DNA of 64,000 bases from NCBI GenBank assembly GCA_965230065.1, contig OZ245942.1, positions 930,001-994,000 on the forward strand. The letters run 5' to 3'. The number at the start of each line of letters is the position of its first letter. Position 1 is the stretch's first letter. Origin of the DNA: G965230065 sp965230065 (GTDB lineage Bacteria > Bacteroidota > Bacteroidia > Cytophagales > Cyclobacteriaceae). The position numbers and the translations under genes were made by a program. The notes under the pieces are model-generated. The model was not told the origin of the DNA and did no database searches. It saw nothing but the letters and a program-made list of their open reading frames with translations. Positions 54,923 to 62,921 of the stretch are shown here, piece after piece.

Positions 54923-55804
54923 CTACTTTTCAATAGTGGAGATGTATAAATTTATAATTTCCTCTGCGCTGAGTGCCCGATTGTATACGGCCAGTCCACT
55001 CAGCAGGCCACCGAAGCCTACTTTGTTACCGGGTACGCCTTCGGGGAAATCCGGCCATGAGGGCACCGCTCGTTGGGCTACGGTAAAATCCGCACCCCGG
55101 TTGGCCCCATCAAAAATAGGTTTGTCCCAGTAAAACGGATTGTAATTTCCATTCTCGTCCAGTTCACCATTGGTGTATACCCGGATGGCCTCCTGGTCGT
55201 ACGTGTATGCAATCATGTACCACTGGCTGGTGTCTAAAGTGGTTTTACCTGTGCCATACGAAAAGCAAAAGGGGTGCCCCGGCGTAGCGCCACCCACATC
55301 ACTCACATAGCCGTGGGGCTGGTGGTCGGCGTCTGTGCGGGTGAGGGTGGTATAATCGGCTTGTTTGTGCCCACTGGTAAAAAGGGCATACTGCCGCGCC
55401 GAATCCAGCTCGCTCCACACCCCGGCTATGTACTGCCAGTGTACATCGGCACGGCGTTTTATCCAGGCTATAACGGTTACATGCTGTCGGCCATGTATGT
55501 TCAGTGCGGGGCAGTCTTCCCGCAAAATGCGCAGCCACTGTCCCCGTACAATGTCCAGGCTTTGATTACCAAAAACGCCTTCAGCGCTGGTTTTGATGGG
55601 ACCGTTCATCTCTGTAAGAGTATAACTGTGTGCCCCGCTGCTGGTGAGGTGATCGCCATTTTTCGTTTGAAAATCCCAAAAGCTGATCAGGTTCGGAATG
55701 GACTCCGGCCCCATGGGCTGTTCTTCTTCATTATTCTTTTGTGGGGTACTGCATTGGAAAAAAAGGCTTATTGCCAGAAGGAATAGATAATATTTTTGTG
55801 TCAT
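54923..55804 (-). CDS. LamG/concanavalin-like lipoprotein, copy 1
   Basis: The protein is 293 residues from the ATG at 55804; earlier in-frame codons belong to the terminator region. The lipobox FFQC (Cys18) makes it a lipoprotein, unlike its twin. The LamG domain has the same landmarks as copy 2, including NGELDENGNYNPFYWDKPIF. The two genes are 29 bp apart and look like a tandem duplication. It lies behind susD of locus D across an intrinsic terminator. Confidence 0.8.
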   Translation of the reverse strand: MTQKYYLFLLAISLFFQCSTPQKNNEEEQPMGPESIPNLISFWDFQTKNGDHLTSSGAHSYTLTEMNGPIKTSAEGVFGNQSLDIVRGQWLRILREDCPALNIHGRQHVTVIAWIKRRADVHWQYIAGVWSELDSARQYALFTSGHKQADYTTLTRTDADHQPHGYVSDVGGATPGHPFCFSYGTGKTTLDTSQWYMIAYTYDQEAIRVYTNGELDENGNYNPFYWDKPIFDGANRGADFTVAQRAVPSWPDFPEGVPGNKVGFGGLLSGLAVYNRALSAEEIINLYISTIEK

Positions 55805-55830
55805 TGGAGTATATAGCTTTACTAGTTGGT

Positions 55831-55869
55831 CAAAAAACAACAGCCCCGAAAAACCGGATTCGGGGCTGT
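55831..55869 (-). terminator. Intrinsic terminator/attenuator between susD and the LamG genes
   Basis: ACAGCCCCGAA (55840-55850) pairs perfectly with TTCGGGGCTGT (55859-55869); on the minus strand it is followed by TGTTTTTTG. It is one of the strongest terminators in the window and falls inside an apparent operon, so it may lower expression of the LamG genes relative to susCD. Confidence 0.8.
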
Positions 55870-55890
55870 AAGTGCATAGTTTTACATGCA

Positions 55891-57480
55891 TTAATAATTT
55901 GGGTTTTGCCTGAACTCTTTATCCAGGTTAAGGTCAATCACAGGCTGTGGAATGGGATAAAGTTTATCCCGCTCGGTAATGTTTGGCGCCGACTGGTGGT
56001 TGTGCAGCCTGGTACGTTCCAACCATTTGTTATTTCTCAACAATGTATAGCGCCGCTGCTCTTCGGCAAATAATTCCCTGGACCGCTCATCAAGAATGAA
56101 ATCAATACTCACCTCTCCGGCAGATATTTCAGAAGTATTGGCCCGACGGCGAATGATGTTGATGGTTTCGGCCGCTTCGTTGTTTTTGCCCTGTAAATGC
56201 TGTGCTTCGGCCAACAGTAAATACGTTTCGGCCAATCGCAAATAAATCTGGTCTTTATAGCCCTGATCGGCATTTAATGCTTCTTCGAAACCATCGTCCC
56301 ACTTGCGGGTAGCCGGCCAGTTATTAGGGCGATTGGGCTCCAGACCTGCAGGTCCCACACCTTCAAATTCTTCCGGATCGGTAGTAGTATAGATGGTATC
56401 CCCATCAGTGGTAACCAAATAGCGGTGGATCGCATATTCTGAACCTCGGTCGTCACCCTCTTCATACAGGTCAAGGGCAAATTTGGTAAAGCCCAGCCAG
56501 CCAATGCCGCGGCCCCGCTCAGGCGTAAGTTCCACTCCAGCGTTTTTCCAGTACCAAAGCAGCCAGGTTCGTCGCATATGGTTTCTATCTGTGGCGCCCA
56601 CCACATTGCGCTCATTCAGGAAAGTCCAGAGTGCTTCGGTGTTTCCCTGGTTATGGAAAACATTACCATCGTAAAACATATCCATAAAAGGCACGCCGGA
56701 TTCACTGGCTTTCACTCCGTAGCGTTCGGTAACAATCGAAAAGTTCGGGTTATCAATAGCTGCTTGTGCTTTTTGCTCAGCCATAGCAGGGTCGTCCATC
56801 ATAAGATAAAGCTCAGCCAGATAATGCTGAGGCACTGCTTTGCTAATGCGGCCGGGCATGCTTTGCACGTTTGGCAGGTGTGTTTCGGCAAAAGCCAGGT
56901 CTTCTTCCATAAACAGCATTACATCGCCCACAGGGTCGCGCTCCCAGTCGGTACGTATGTTATTTCCGGATGACTCCAGTTGTACAATCGGCACATCGCC
57001 CCAAAGGTTGATCAGGTGCCGATAGGCCCAGGCACGGATGAGGCGGGCTTCTGCCAGCACTTCATTTTTCTGCTCCTCACTATCCCATTCTACAGGCGTA
57101 TCTGCAATCCGGTTAATGATGGTATTGGTCGAGTTAATGGTGCGATACAGCCAGTTCCACACATCCGAATACAAGCTGACCGAAGAGTTGTTATACTCAC
57201 CCCATTCAATGTAAGGCAGGTCGGGTGCGTTATAAATAGAATTGTACGCATTATCTGTGCTTGACCAATAAAGCATGCCGGGTACTCGTCCGCTGGTTAC
57301 ATCACGTTCCATGCGCACCAGGGCGAAAAGAGCATTCAGACCATTTTGAAAGCCTTCGGGACTTTGGAACAGGTTTTCAGGGGTGAGCTGATCGCGTGGA
57401 GCTTCTTCCAGAAATTCGCTTTCGTTACAGGCGAACATCACCGATAGCAAAAAGATAAACTTGATATATCGTAATTTCAT
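55891..57480 (-). CDS. SusD/RagB-family lipoprotein (locus D)
   Basis: The protein is 529 residues from the ATG at 57480 (MKLRYIKFIF), with the lipobox SVMFAC. Family motifs are LAETYLLLAEAQHLQGK, RSRELFAEEQRRYTLLRNN and the ending LYPIPQPVIDLNLDKEF. It starts 14 bp after susC stops. It is the surface partner of the locus D transporter, and the downstream LamG pair may be additional glycan-binding components. Confidence 0.93.
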   Translation of the reverse strand: MKLRYIKFIFLLSVMFACNESEFLEEAPRDQLTPENLFQSPEGFQNGLNALFALVRMERDVTSGRVPGMLYWSSTDNAYNSIYNAPDLPYIEWGEYNNSSVSLYSDVWNWLYRTINSTNTIINRIADTPVEWDSEEQKNEVLAEARLIRAWAYRHLINLWGDVPIVQLESSGNNIRTDWERDPVGDVMLFMEEDLAFAETHLPNVQSMPGRISKAVPQHYLAELYLMMDDPAMAEQKAQAAIDNPNFSIVTERYGVKASESGVPFMDMFYDGNVFHNQGNTEALWTFLNERNVVGATDRNHMRRTWLLWYWKNAGVELTPERGRGIGWLGFTKFALDLYEEGDDRGSEYAIHRYLVTTDGDTIYTTTDPEEFEGVGPAGLEPNRPNNWPATRKWDDGFEEALNADQGYKDQIYLRLAETYLLLAEAQHLQGKNNEAAETINIIRRRANTSEISAGEVSIDFILDERSRELFAEEQRRYTLLRNNKWLERTRLHNHQSAPNITERDKLYPIPQPVIDLNLDKEFRQNPNY

Positions 57481-57493
57481 GATCGTTCCTTTT

Positions 57494-60400
57494 TTAAAAT
57501 GCAAAATTTAAACCCAGTGAAAATGTGCGGTCGATGGGAATGCCTCGCTGTGCGGAGAACTCCGGATCCAGTCCTTCCCAATTGGTAAAAGTAAGGCCAT
57601 TACGAATGTTGAAATACATGCGCAGGTTACTGAGACCAATGCGGCTGGTTATACTCTCATCAATAAGGTAGGCCAGGGTCACGTCGCGTAGCCTTACAAA
57701 GCTGGCATCCTGATAAAAACGCACATTAAAAGGATTCGTGCCATCTCGGTTGGCTGGGTAGGCGTTGGTCGGATTTTCCTCACCCCAATTGGGCAGGTTT
57801 ATGCTGTTGCGCCGCACGTCTGACCACACCATATCGGTTTCCCAAAGCGGGTTTTCACGGGTAGCGCCCTGCTGCGTGAACAGTATAAAACTCAAAGTGA
57901 AATTTTTGTACTTGAACGTATTGGTAAGTCCGGCAATAAATTTCGGGCTGATTTGTCCCATAAAGTCACGGTCTTCGGGGGTTATCTCACCATCGTTGTT
58001 AGTGTCTTTCACCTTTACATTACCCGGCTCGGCCGACGGCTGTGGGGAGTTGGGAATGTCATCATCTGTTTGCCATACTCCGTCGAATACATAGCCGAAA
58101 TTTGTATCAATAGGCCTGTCAATAAACCAACCACTTTCAATATCATCTTTACCATTGCCGTACAGGTCTACGATCTTATTCCAGTTGCGGGCAAAATTGA
58201 AATTTGTCGTCCACCGGAAATCGCCACGGTCCATATTTACCGAAGTAATGTTAAACTCTATACCCCGGTTATTGGTCTCACCAATGTTTTGGGTTACCGC
58301 AGGTATGCCATGAACGGGCGAAATAGAGCGGAAAAGTAACAGATCTTCAGTATTGGTATTGTAAAAATCAATCGAGCTCTGGATGCGCCCACTCAGCAAA
58401 GCCAGATCCATACCTACGTTGAGCGACAAAGAGGTTTCCCAACCCAGGTCGGGTGAGGCCAGACTGCCCGGATAATAGCCCGGGGCAGTTTGGTTGCCCA
58501 AATCTCCCATCAGATAAGGGAGCTGTGTCAAGCTGGCTTGTGTTTGGTAAGGAGAGACCGCCTGGTTTCCGTTTTTACCATACGAACCACGAAGTTTTAA
58601 TTGATCGAGCCAGCTCAGGTCATTCATAAACGCTTCATCGCCCAGGTTCCAACCCACAGCCAATGATGGGAAAACACCGAATTTATTATCCTCACCAAAA
58701 GCGGAATAGCCGTCGCGGCGCACCGTAAGTGTGAGCAGGTAGCGGCTGTTGTAGTCGTAGTTGAGCCTTGCCATTTGCGATACATAATTCTGCTCAATGT
58801 ATTCAGATTCCGGCACTACCACACTGGCCACATCGTGCTGATACCAGGTAAGCACTTCTGTTGGAAAATCACGGGAAGTGGTAGCGCGCAGTTCCAGCAC
58901 ATTCGACTGGGTGCTGTACAGCCCGGTAAAGTTAAGGTTGTGTTTACCAAAGCTTTTCTTATATATAAGCATGTTTTCAATGAGCCGGTCGCGCTCAATT
59001 GTATTTTCTGTGTAAGCCTGCCCATTGTTTTCAAAACCTACTACCGTGTTGGAGCCCCAGTAACGGCCAATTTCTGTATTCAGAAAAGTGAACCCGGTAT
59101 TGAGCTGGTAAGTCAGCCCGGGAATAAACGGGAAATCAATTTTCAGGAAATTATTAGAAAACAGGTTGCGCTCATAGTGTTCGTCCTGCACATTCAGGTT
59201 TGAAAGTGGGTTTTGAAATACCGGCTCTTCAGGCCAGGGGTACAAGGCGATACTGCCATCTTCTTCATACGCATTGATGAGCGGAATCAGGTAAAACGCC
59301 TGGTTAAAATTAGCACGGAGCCCGGAGAGATCCTGGTCGGAATACTGCGTGTTGGTCCCCACCTGCAACCAGTCGGTCAGGTTGAAAGTGAGGTTAGACC
59401 GGAAAATGTACTGTTTGAAATCATCTCCTTTGGCTATACCTTCCACATCGTTGTAGGTACCAGACAGGAAGTAGGTCATACGCTCGCTGCCACCTTCCAG
59501 TTTCAGGTTATGCCGCATTTGACTACCTGTACGGGTAGCCAGGTCAACCCAGTCGGTGGAGTTGCCCGCTTCATGGTTGGCAAGCCTTGTGGGGTACGAT
59601 GCCGCCACGTCTTCGCTGTATCGTTCCACGGTAAAGTCCCAGTGCTCCTGCCCGTTCATCAGGTCGGGCACATTATAAATTTCTTTCCAGCCATAGCTGC
59701 CGTCATAGCTAAAACGGGGCTTGCCTTTTTTTCCTTTTTTGGTGGTAATGATGATAACACCATTGGCACCCCTGGCACCATAAATGGCTGCTGATGAGGC
59801 ATCCTTCAATACGTTTATAGATTCTACATCGCTTTGATTAATATCATTTAAACCACCAACATAAGGCACGCCATCTACCACAATCAGGGGAGTATTGTTG
59901 GCCAAAATAGAATTTTGCCCACGCACTTGCAGGTTAAACTCATCCTGTTCGGCGGTATTGCTGTTGATAGAAAGATTAAGGCCAGGCGTAAGGCCAAGGA
60001 CAGACTCCAGCACGTTTGTCTTGGGTCCCTGGTTTTGGATATCGTCTGAGTTTACGGAAACCACCGCGCCAGTCAGGTCTGATTTCTTTTGTGTACCATA
60101 GCCTACCACTACTATCTCAGAAAGCGCCTGAATATCGGGCATCATCTGCAGGTTAATGACGGATTGGTCCCCGATGATAATTTCTTCCGAGGTATACCCT
60201 ACCGAAGAAAAAATCAGGGTTGTAGCATCATCAGGCACATTCAGGCGGTAATTACCCTCTACATCGCTTACCGTTCCTGTAGAAGTTCCTTTCACCAGGA
60301 TATTTACCCCCGGCAAGCCTTCGTTGTTTTCATCGGTTACTTTGCCAGTGATGGTTTTTTCCAACACCTCATTCTTAATGAATGAAGTTTCTTTTTCCAT

Positions 60401-60820
60401 TAACGCCGGGATTTGCCGGGCGCTGTATGCCGTACCATGGCCCAGGGTAGCTTTTCGCTTTTCTATTTTTTCTATCTTACTTTTTTGCTTCTGAAAAATA
60501 TAGAAATACTGGTCTTCCACTTTAGTATACATCAAGCCCAGGGGTGTAAGAATACGCTCCAGTTCTTTTTCCAGGTTTTCATCTCCGGCTTTTTCATACT
60601 TTACAAACTTGTTATCTACCAGTTCATTGGCATAGCTGAAATGCACTTTGTATTTGGTTTCCAGTTCGCTTAACAGGCTTTTCAACGCTTTTTCTTTTTG
60701 CTGTTCCCTCAACGAACCTGCATCTGCAAGTGCCAGGTTTTGTGGGAAACCTTCTGCATTCAGGAAAAATATCAGCGGAATGGCTAATATTATCCTGAAA
60801 AATAGTACGATGTCTCTCAT
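57494..60820 (-). CDS. SusC/RagA TonB-dependent transporter with STN domain (locus D)
   Basis: The protein is 1108 residues from the ATG at 60820 (MRDIVLFFRIILAIP); an earlier in-frame ATG overlaps fecR and is less likely. Domains: signal peptide, STN (about 45-115), carboxypeptidase-regulatory-like (about 155-240, ITGKVTDENNEGLPGVNI), plug (QNSILANNTPLIVVDGVPYVG) and barrel ending SLGLNFAF. It senses and imports the locus D glycan and passes the signal to FecR. Confidence 0.94.
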   Translation of the reverse strand: MRDIVLFFRIILAIPLIFFLNAEGFPQNLALADAGSLREQQKEKALKSLLSELETKYKVHFSYANELVDNKFVKYEKAGDENLEKELERILTPLGLMYTKVEDQYFYIFQKQKSKIEKIEKRKATLGHGTAYSARQIPALMEKETSFIKNEVLEKTITGKVTDENNEGLPGVNILVKGTSTGTVSDVEGNYRLNVPDDATTLIFSSVGYTSEEIIIGDQSVINLQMMPDIQALSEIVVVGYGTQKKSDLTGAVVSVNSDDIQNQGPKTNVLESVLGLTPGLNLSINSNTAEQDEFNLQVRGQNSILANNTPLIVVDGVPYVGGLNDINQSDVESINVLKDASSAAIYGARGANGVIIITTKKGKKGKPRFSYDGSYGWKEIYNVPDLMNGQEHWDFTVERYSEDVAASYPTRLANHEAGNSTDWVDLATRTGSQMRHNLKLEGGSERMTYFLSGTYNDVEGIAKGDDFKQYIFRSNLTFNLTDWLQVGTNTQYSDQDLSGLRANFNQAFYLIPLINAYEEDGSIALYPWPEEPVFQNPLSNLNVQDEHYERNLFSNNFLKIDFPFIPGLTYQLNTGFTFLNTEIGRYWGSNTVVGFENNGQAYTENTIERDRLIENMLIYKKSFGKHNLNFTGLYSTQSNVLELRATTSRDFPTEVLTWYQHDVASVVVPESEYIEQNYVSQMARLNYDYNSRYLLTLTVRRDGYSAFGEDNKFGVFPSLAVGWNLGDEAFMNDLSWLDQLKLRGSYGKNGNQAVSPYQTQASLTQLPYLMGDLGNQTAPGYYPGSLASPDLGWETSLSLNVGMDLALLSGRIQSSIDFYNTNTEDLLLFRSISPVHGIPAVTQNIGETNNRGIEFNITSVNMDRGDFRWTTNFNFARNWNKIVDLYGNGKDDIESGWFIDRPIDTNFGYVFDGVWQTDDDIPNSPQPSAEPGNVKVKDTNNDGEITPEDRDFMGQISPKFIAGLTNTFKYKNFTLSFILFTQQGATRENPLWETDMVWSDVRRNSINLPNWGEENPTNAYPANRDGTNPFNVRFYQDASFVRLRDVTLAYLIDESITSRIGLSNLRMYFNIRNGLTFTNWEGLDPEFSAQRGIPIDRTFSLGLNFAF

Positions 60821-60852
60821 AATTTTTAATTTAGGGTTTGAACAAGTAATAG

Positions 60853-60902
60853 CTGACAGTTTCTTTTGAAAAGCACTCCACTGCATTACAAAGAGCTGTC
60901 AG
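60853..60902 (-). other. Hairpin at the fecR-susC junction (locus D)
   Basis: CTGACAG (60853-60859) and CTGTCAG (60896-60902) form the outer stem, with an inner CTTTT/AAAAG pair. The distal arm is made of the last fecR codons. A run of eight Ts follows on the plus strand. Confidence 0.55.
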
Positions 60903-61827
60903 TTTTTTTTAGAATAATAATGGTATTTTCTTCTTTTTCTATCTCAAAAGAGGCCGATAGCATGGTGAAAAGCACTTCCACATTATCGGCCGGAATGGTG
61001 GCGGTAAACCGTTTTCGGGCAATTTCCGGAGTTGCAAATCGGATGGTAATTCCGTGATTATCTTCCAGTGTACTGGCAATTTCGCCCAAGGGCTTGTTTT
61101 CAAAAATCAGCAGGTTGTTTTTCCAGGAAGTGTACACCTCCGCGTTGATTTGTTTTCTTTCATAATCCTGATTTTCAGCAGAGTAGGCCACCAGGTCGCC
61201 CGGTTCCATAAAAATTTCTTCTTTATTGTCTTTATCCAGGTTCAGTTTCACCTTTCCCGAGTTGAGCACCACCTCGGTTTTGCCCCGGCGGTTGTTTACA
61301 TTAAACTGGGTGCCCAGCACTTCCACCTCCAAACTATTGGTATGCACCAAAAATTTCTGCTCGTTTTCTGTGTGGGTTACCGTGAAATAGGCTTCCCCTT
61401 CCAGCCACACTTCCCGGGGTTGCTGGGCTGTCCACTCATTGTTGTACCGCAGGGTAGAGTTGGCGTTCAGGATAATGGTAGATTGATCGGGCAGGGTAAT
61501 TTCCTGTGTCTCGCCAAAAGCGGTGGTGTAGGTAACTTCCGCATTCCACGTTTGCAGGGTAAAATACATGGCAACACTGATAACCAGTAAGGCTACTGCC
61601 GCGGCTACTTTGTAATAGGCCGGATGTATAATATACTTCGGTGCCGGTTTTGTATTGATGCCTTCCTGTAAGCAGGCTTTAAGTTGACGGGAGGCTTCCT
61701 GAATTTCTTCTTGGGGCAGTTTTCTGTTTTGAAAATCAAATTTTCCGCTTTTGTTTTCCTCTCTGCCAAACAGGTCGTTGTGTAAATTATTTTTGTCTGA
61801 TGGGTTATTTTTCTTATCGGAAGCCAT
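60886..61827 (-). CDS. FecR-family anti-sigma factor (locus D)
   Basis: The 313-residue protein starts with a short, very polar leader (SDKKNNPSDKNNLHND) rather than the usual sigma-binding helix. It then has a transmembrane helix (about 70-88, KVAAAVALLVISVAMYF), a FecR domain (REVWLEGEAYFTVTH, VEVLGTQFNVNNRRGKT) and a DUF4974-type C-terminus. The reduced N-terminus could mean a looser or different sigma contact. It pairs with the sigma gene 246 bp upstream. Confidence 0.92.
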   Translation of the reverse strand: MASDKKNNPSDKNNLHNDLFGREENKSGKFDFQNRKLPQEEIQEASRQLKACLQEGINTKPAPKYIIHPAYYKVAAAVALLVISVAMYFTLQTWNAEVTYTTAFGETQEITLPDQSTIILNANSTLRYNNEWTAQQPREVWLEGEAYFTVTHTENEQKFLVHTNSLEVEVLGTQFNVNNRRGKTEVVLNSGKVKLNLDKDNKEEIFMEPGDLVAYSAENQDYERKQINAEVYTSWKNNLLIFENKPLGEIASTLEDNHGITIRFATPEIARKRFTATIPADNVEVLFTMLSASFEIEKEENTIIILKKTDSSL

Positions 61828-61981
61828 GTTTGCTGATATATTTCAATGAAAAGTGATTTCACTTTCCCTTTTATTATACCAGACAGGGCTAAATTCAATT
61901 TATACCCACTATGCAGAATTTTTTTTTATTACTATAAAGTATTGGTTAATAAGATTGCTTTCTGTCAAGGCAGGCAAAATT

Positions 61982-62001
61982 AAATCCTAAGCTTTAAATC
62001 C
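61982..62001. repeat. 20-bp dispersed repeat, copy 2
   Basis: AAATCCTAAGCTTTAAATCC matches 47311-47330 at 19 of 20 positions and sits in the same context, between fecR and its sigma gene. Confidence 0.55.
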
Positions 62002-62023
62002 TAAACCCTAAACAAATCGCACC

Positions 62024-62045
62024 AGGTCTGTGAGGACACAGACCT
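62024..62045. repeat. Perfect 9-bp hairpin between fecR and sigma (locus D)
   Basis: AGGTCTGTG and CACAGACCT pair around AGGA. No U-run follows on either strand. It is 29 bp beyond the sigma stop and could be an extragenic palindrome or an mRNA 3' end structure. Confidence 0.5.
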
Positions 62046-62073
62046 TGGGGTCAAATCCAAAATTTCAATACAG

Positions 62074-62706
62074 CTATAGGAGTAGGAAAAGCAGAAAAGG
62101 GAAAGCCAAAGCGAAAAGGGCTACTTCGGCGTTTTGAGTGGTAAGTAGTTCTTTTTTCAGGTTGGCAAGGGCACGGCCCAGGCAATTTTGCACCGACTGA
62201 TAATTCAAGTCCATAACCCCGGCAATTTCAGCATTGCTTAACCCATTGATATACCGCAGGTAAATTGCCTCCCGCTGGCGTTCGGGCAGGCAGTTTAAAG
62301 CTTTCGTAATACGGTTTTTTTGCAGGCTTTTACTTTCCTTTTCAAGGATAATATCTTCGGGGGAAAAAGTAAATCTTTCCGAATTTTCTACGGTAATACG
62401 CGCAAACTTTTGCTGTTGGTCTTCTTTTTGGAGCAAGCGAAAAATATGTCTCCGTAACGAAAGGAACAGGTAGTTTTTGACGGCTCCTACCTCTGCAAGC
62501 TGCTCTTTGTTTTTCCACAAATAAAGAAACAGTTCCTGAATAGCGTTTTTGACAAGATGCTCGTCCCGGACAATTTTCAGGGCATAAAAGTAAAGTTCGT
62601 TATAATATGTATCGTGAAGGCAAATAAAAGCCCGTTCGTCTCCCTGCCTGAATTTTTGCCAGTTTTCAGCCTCATTGTGATTATAGAAAGCGCTTTTTTC
62701 ATGCAT
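62074..62706 (-). CDS. ECF sigma factor with hydrophobic C-terminal tail (locus D)
   Basis: The protein is 210 residues from the ATG at 62706; an in-frame TTG at 62727 is the alternative. It has region 2 (YNELYFYALKIVRDEHLVKN, AIQELFLYLWKNKE) and region 4 (LPERQREAIYLRYINGLSNAEIA, LNYQSVQNCLGRALANLKK). After region 4 the chain ends in a strongly hydrophobic stretch, VALFALAFPFLLFLLL, long enough to enter a membrane. It should activate susC of locus D when released by FecR. Confidence 0.92.
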   Translation of the reverse strand: MHEKSAFYNHNEAENWQKFRQGDERAFICLHDTYYNELYFYALKIVRDEHLVKNAIQELFLYLWKNKEQLAEVGAVKNYLFLSLRRHIFRLLQKEDQQQKFARITVENSERFTFSPEDIILEKESKSLQKNRITKALNCLPERQREAIYLRYINGLSNAEIAGVMDLNYQSVQNCLGRALANLKKELLTTQNAEVALFALAFPFLLFLLL

Positions 62707-62921
62707 TTCCGAAGAATCAATATGCAACGTTCTTTACCTTTTTATATACAATTAATGAACTAACATAAGGAAGTTTTTACTAAATTTCAAAAAAGTTAAA
62801 TTGATTACGGCCAAATTTTATATGTTTTTTAGTACGGCGAATGTGCCGCTAATGAAGATTGGTGTTTTAGGGATTGCTTATCACTTGCAAAAACTTTAGA
62901 CTACAATTATCATTAAAGTAT
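62707..62921. other. Promoter region of the locus D sigma gene
   Basis: These 215 AT-rich bases contain no gene. A weak hairpin (62829-62852, TTAG/CTAA with CGGC/GCCG) lies near the middle. No clear promoter consensus was found. Confidence 0.35.
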
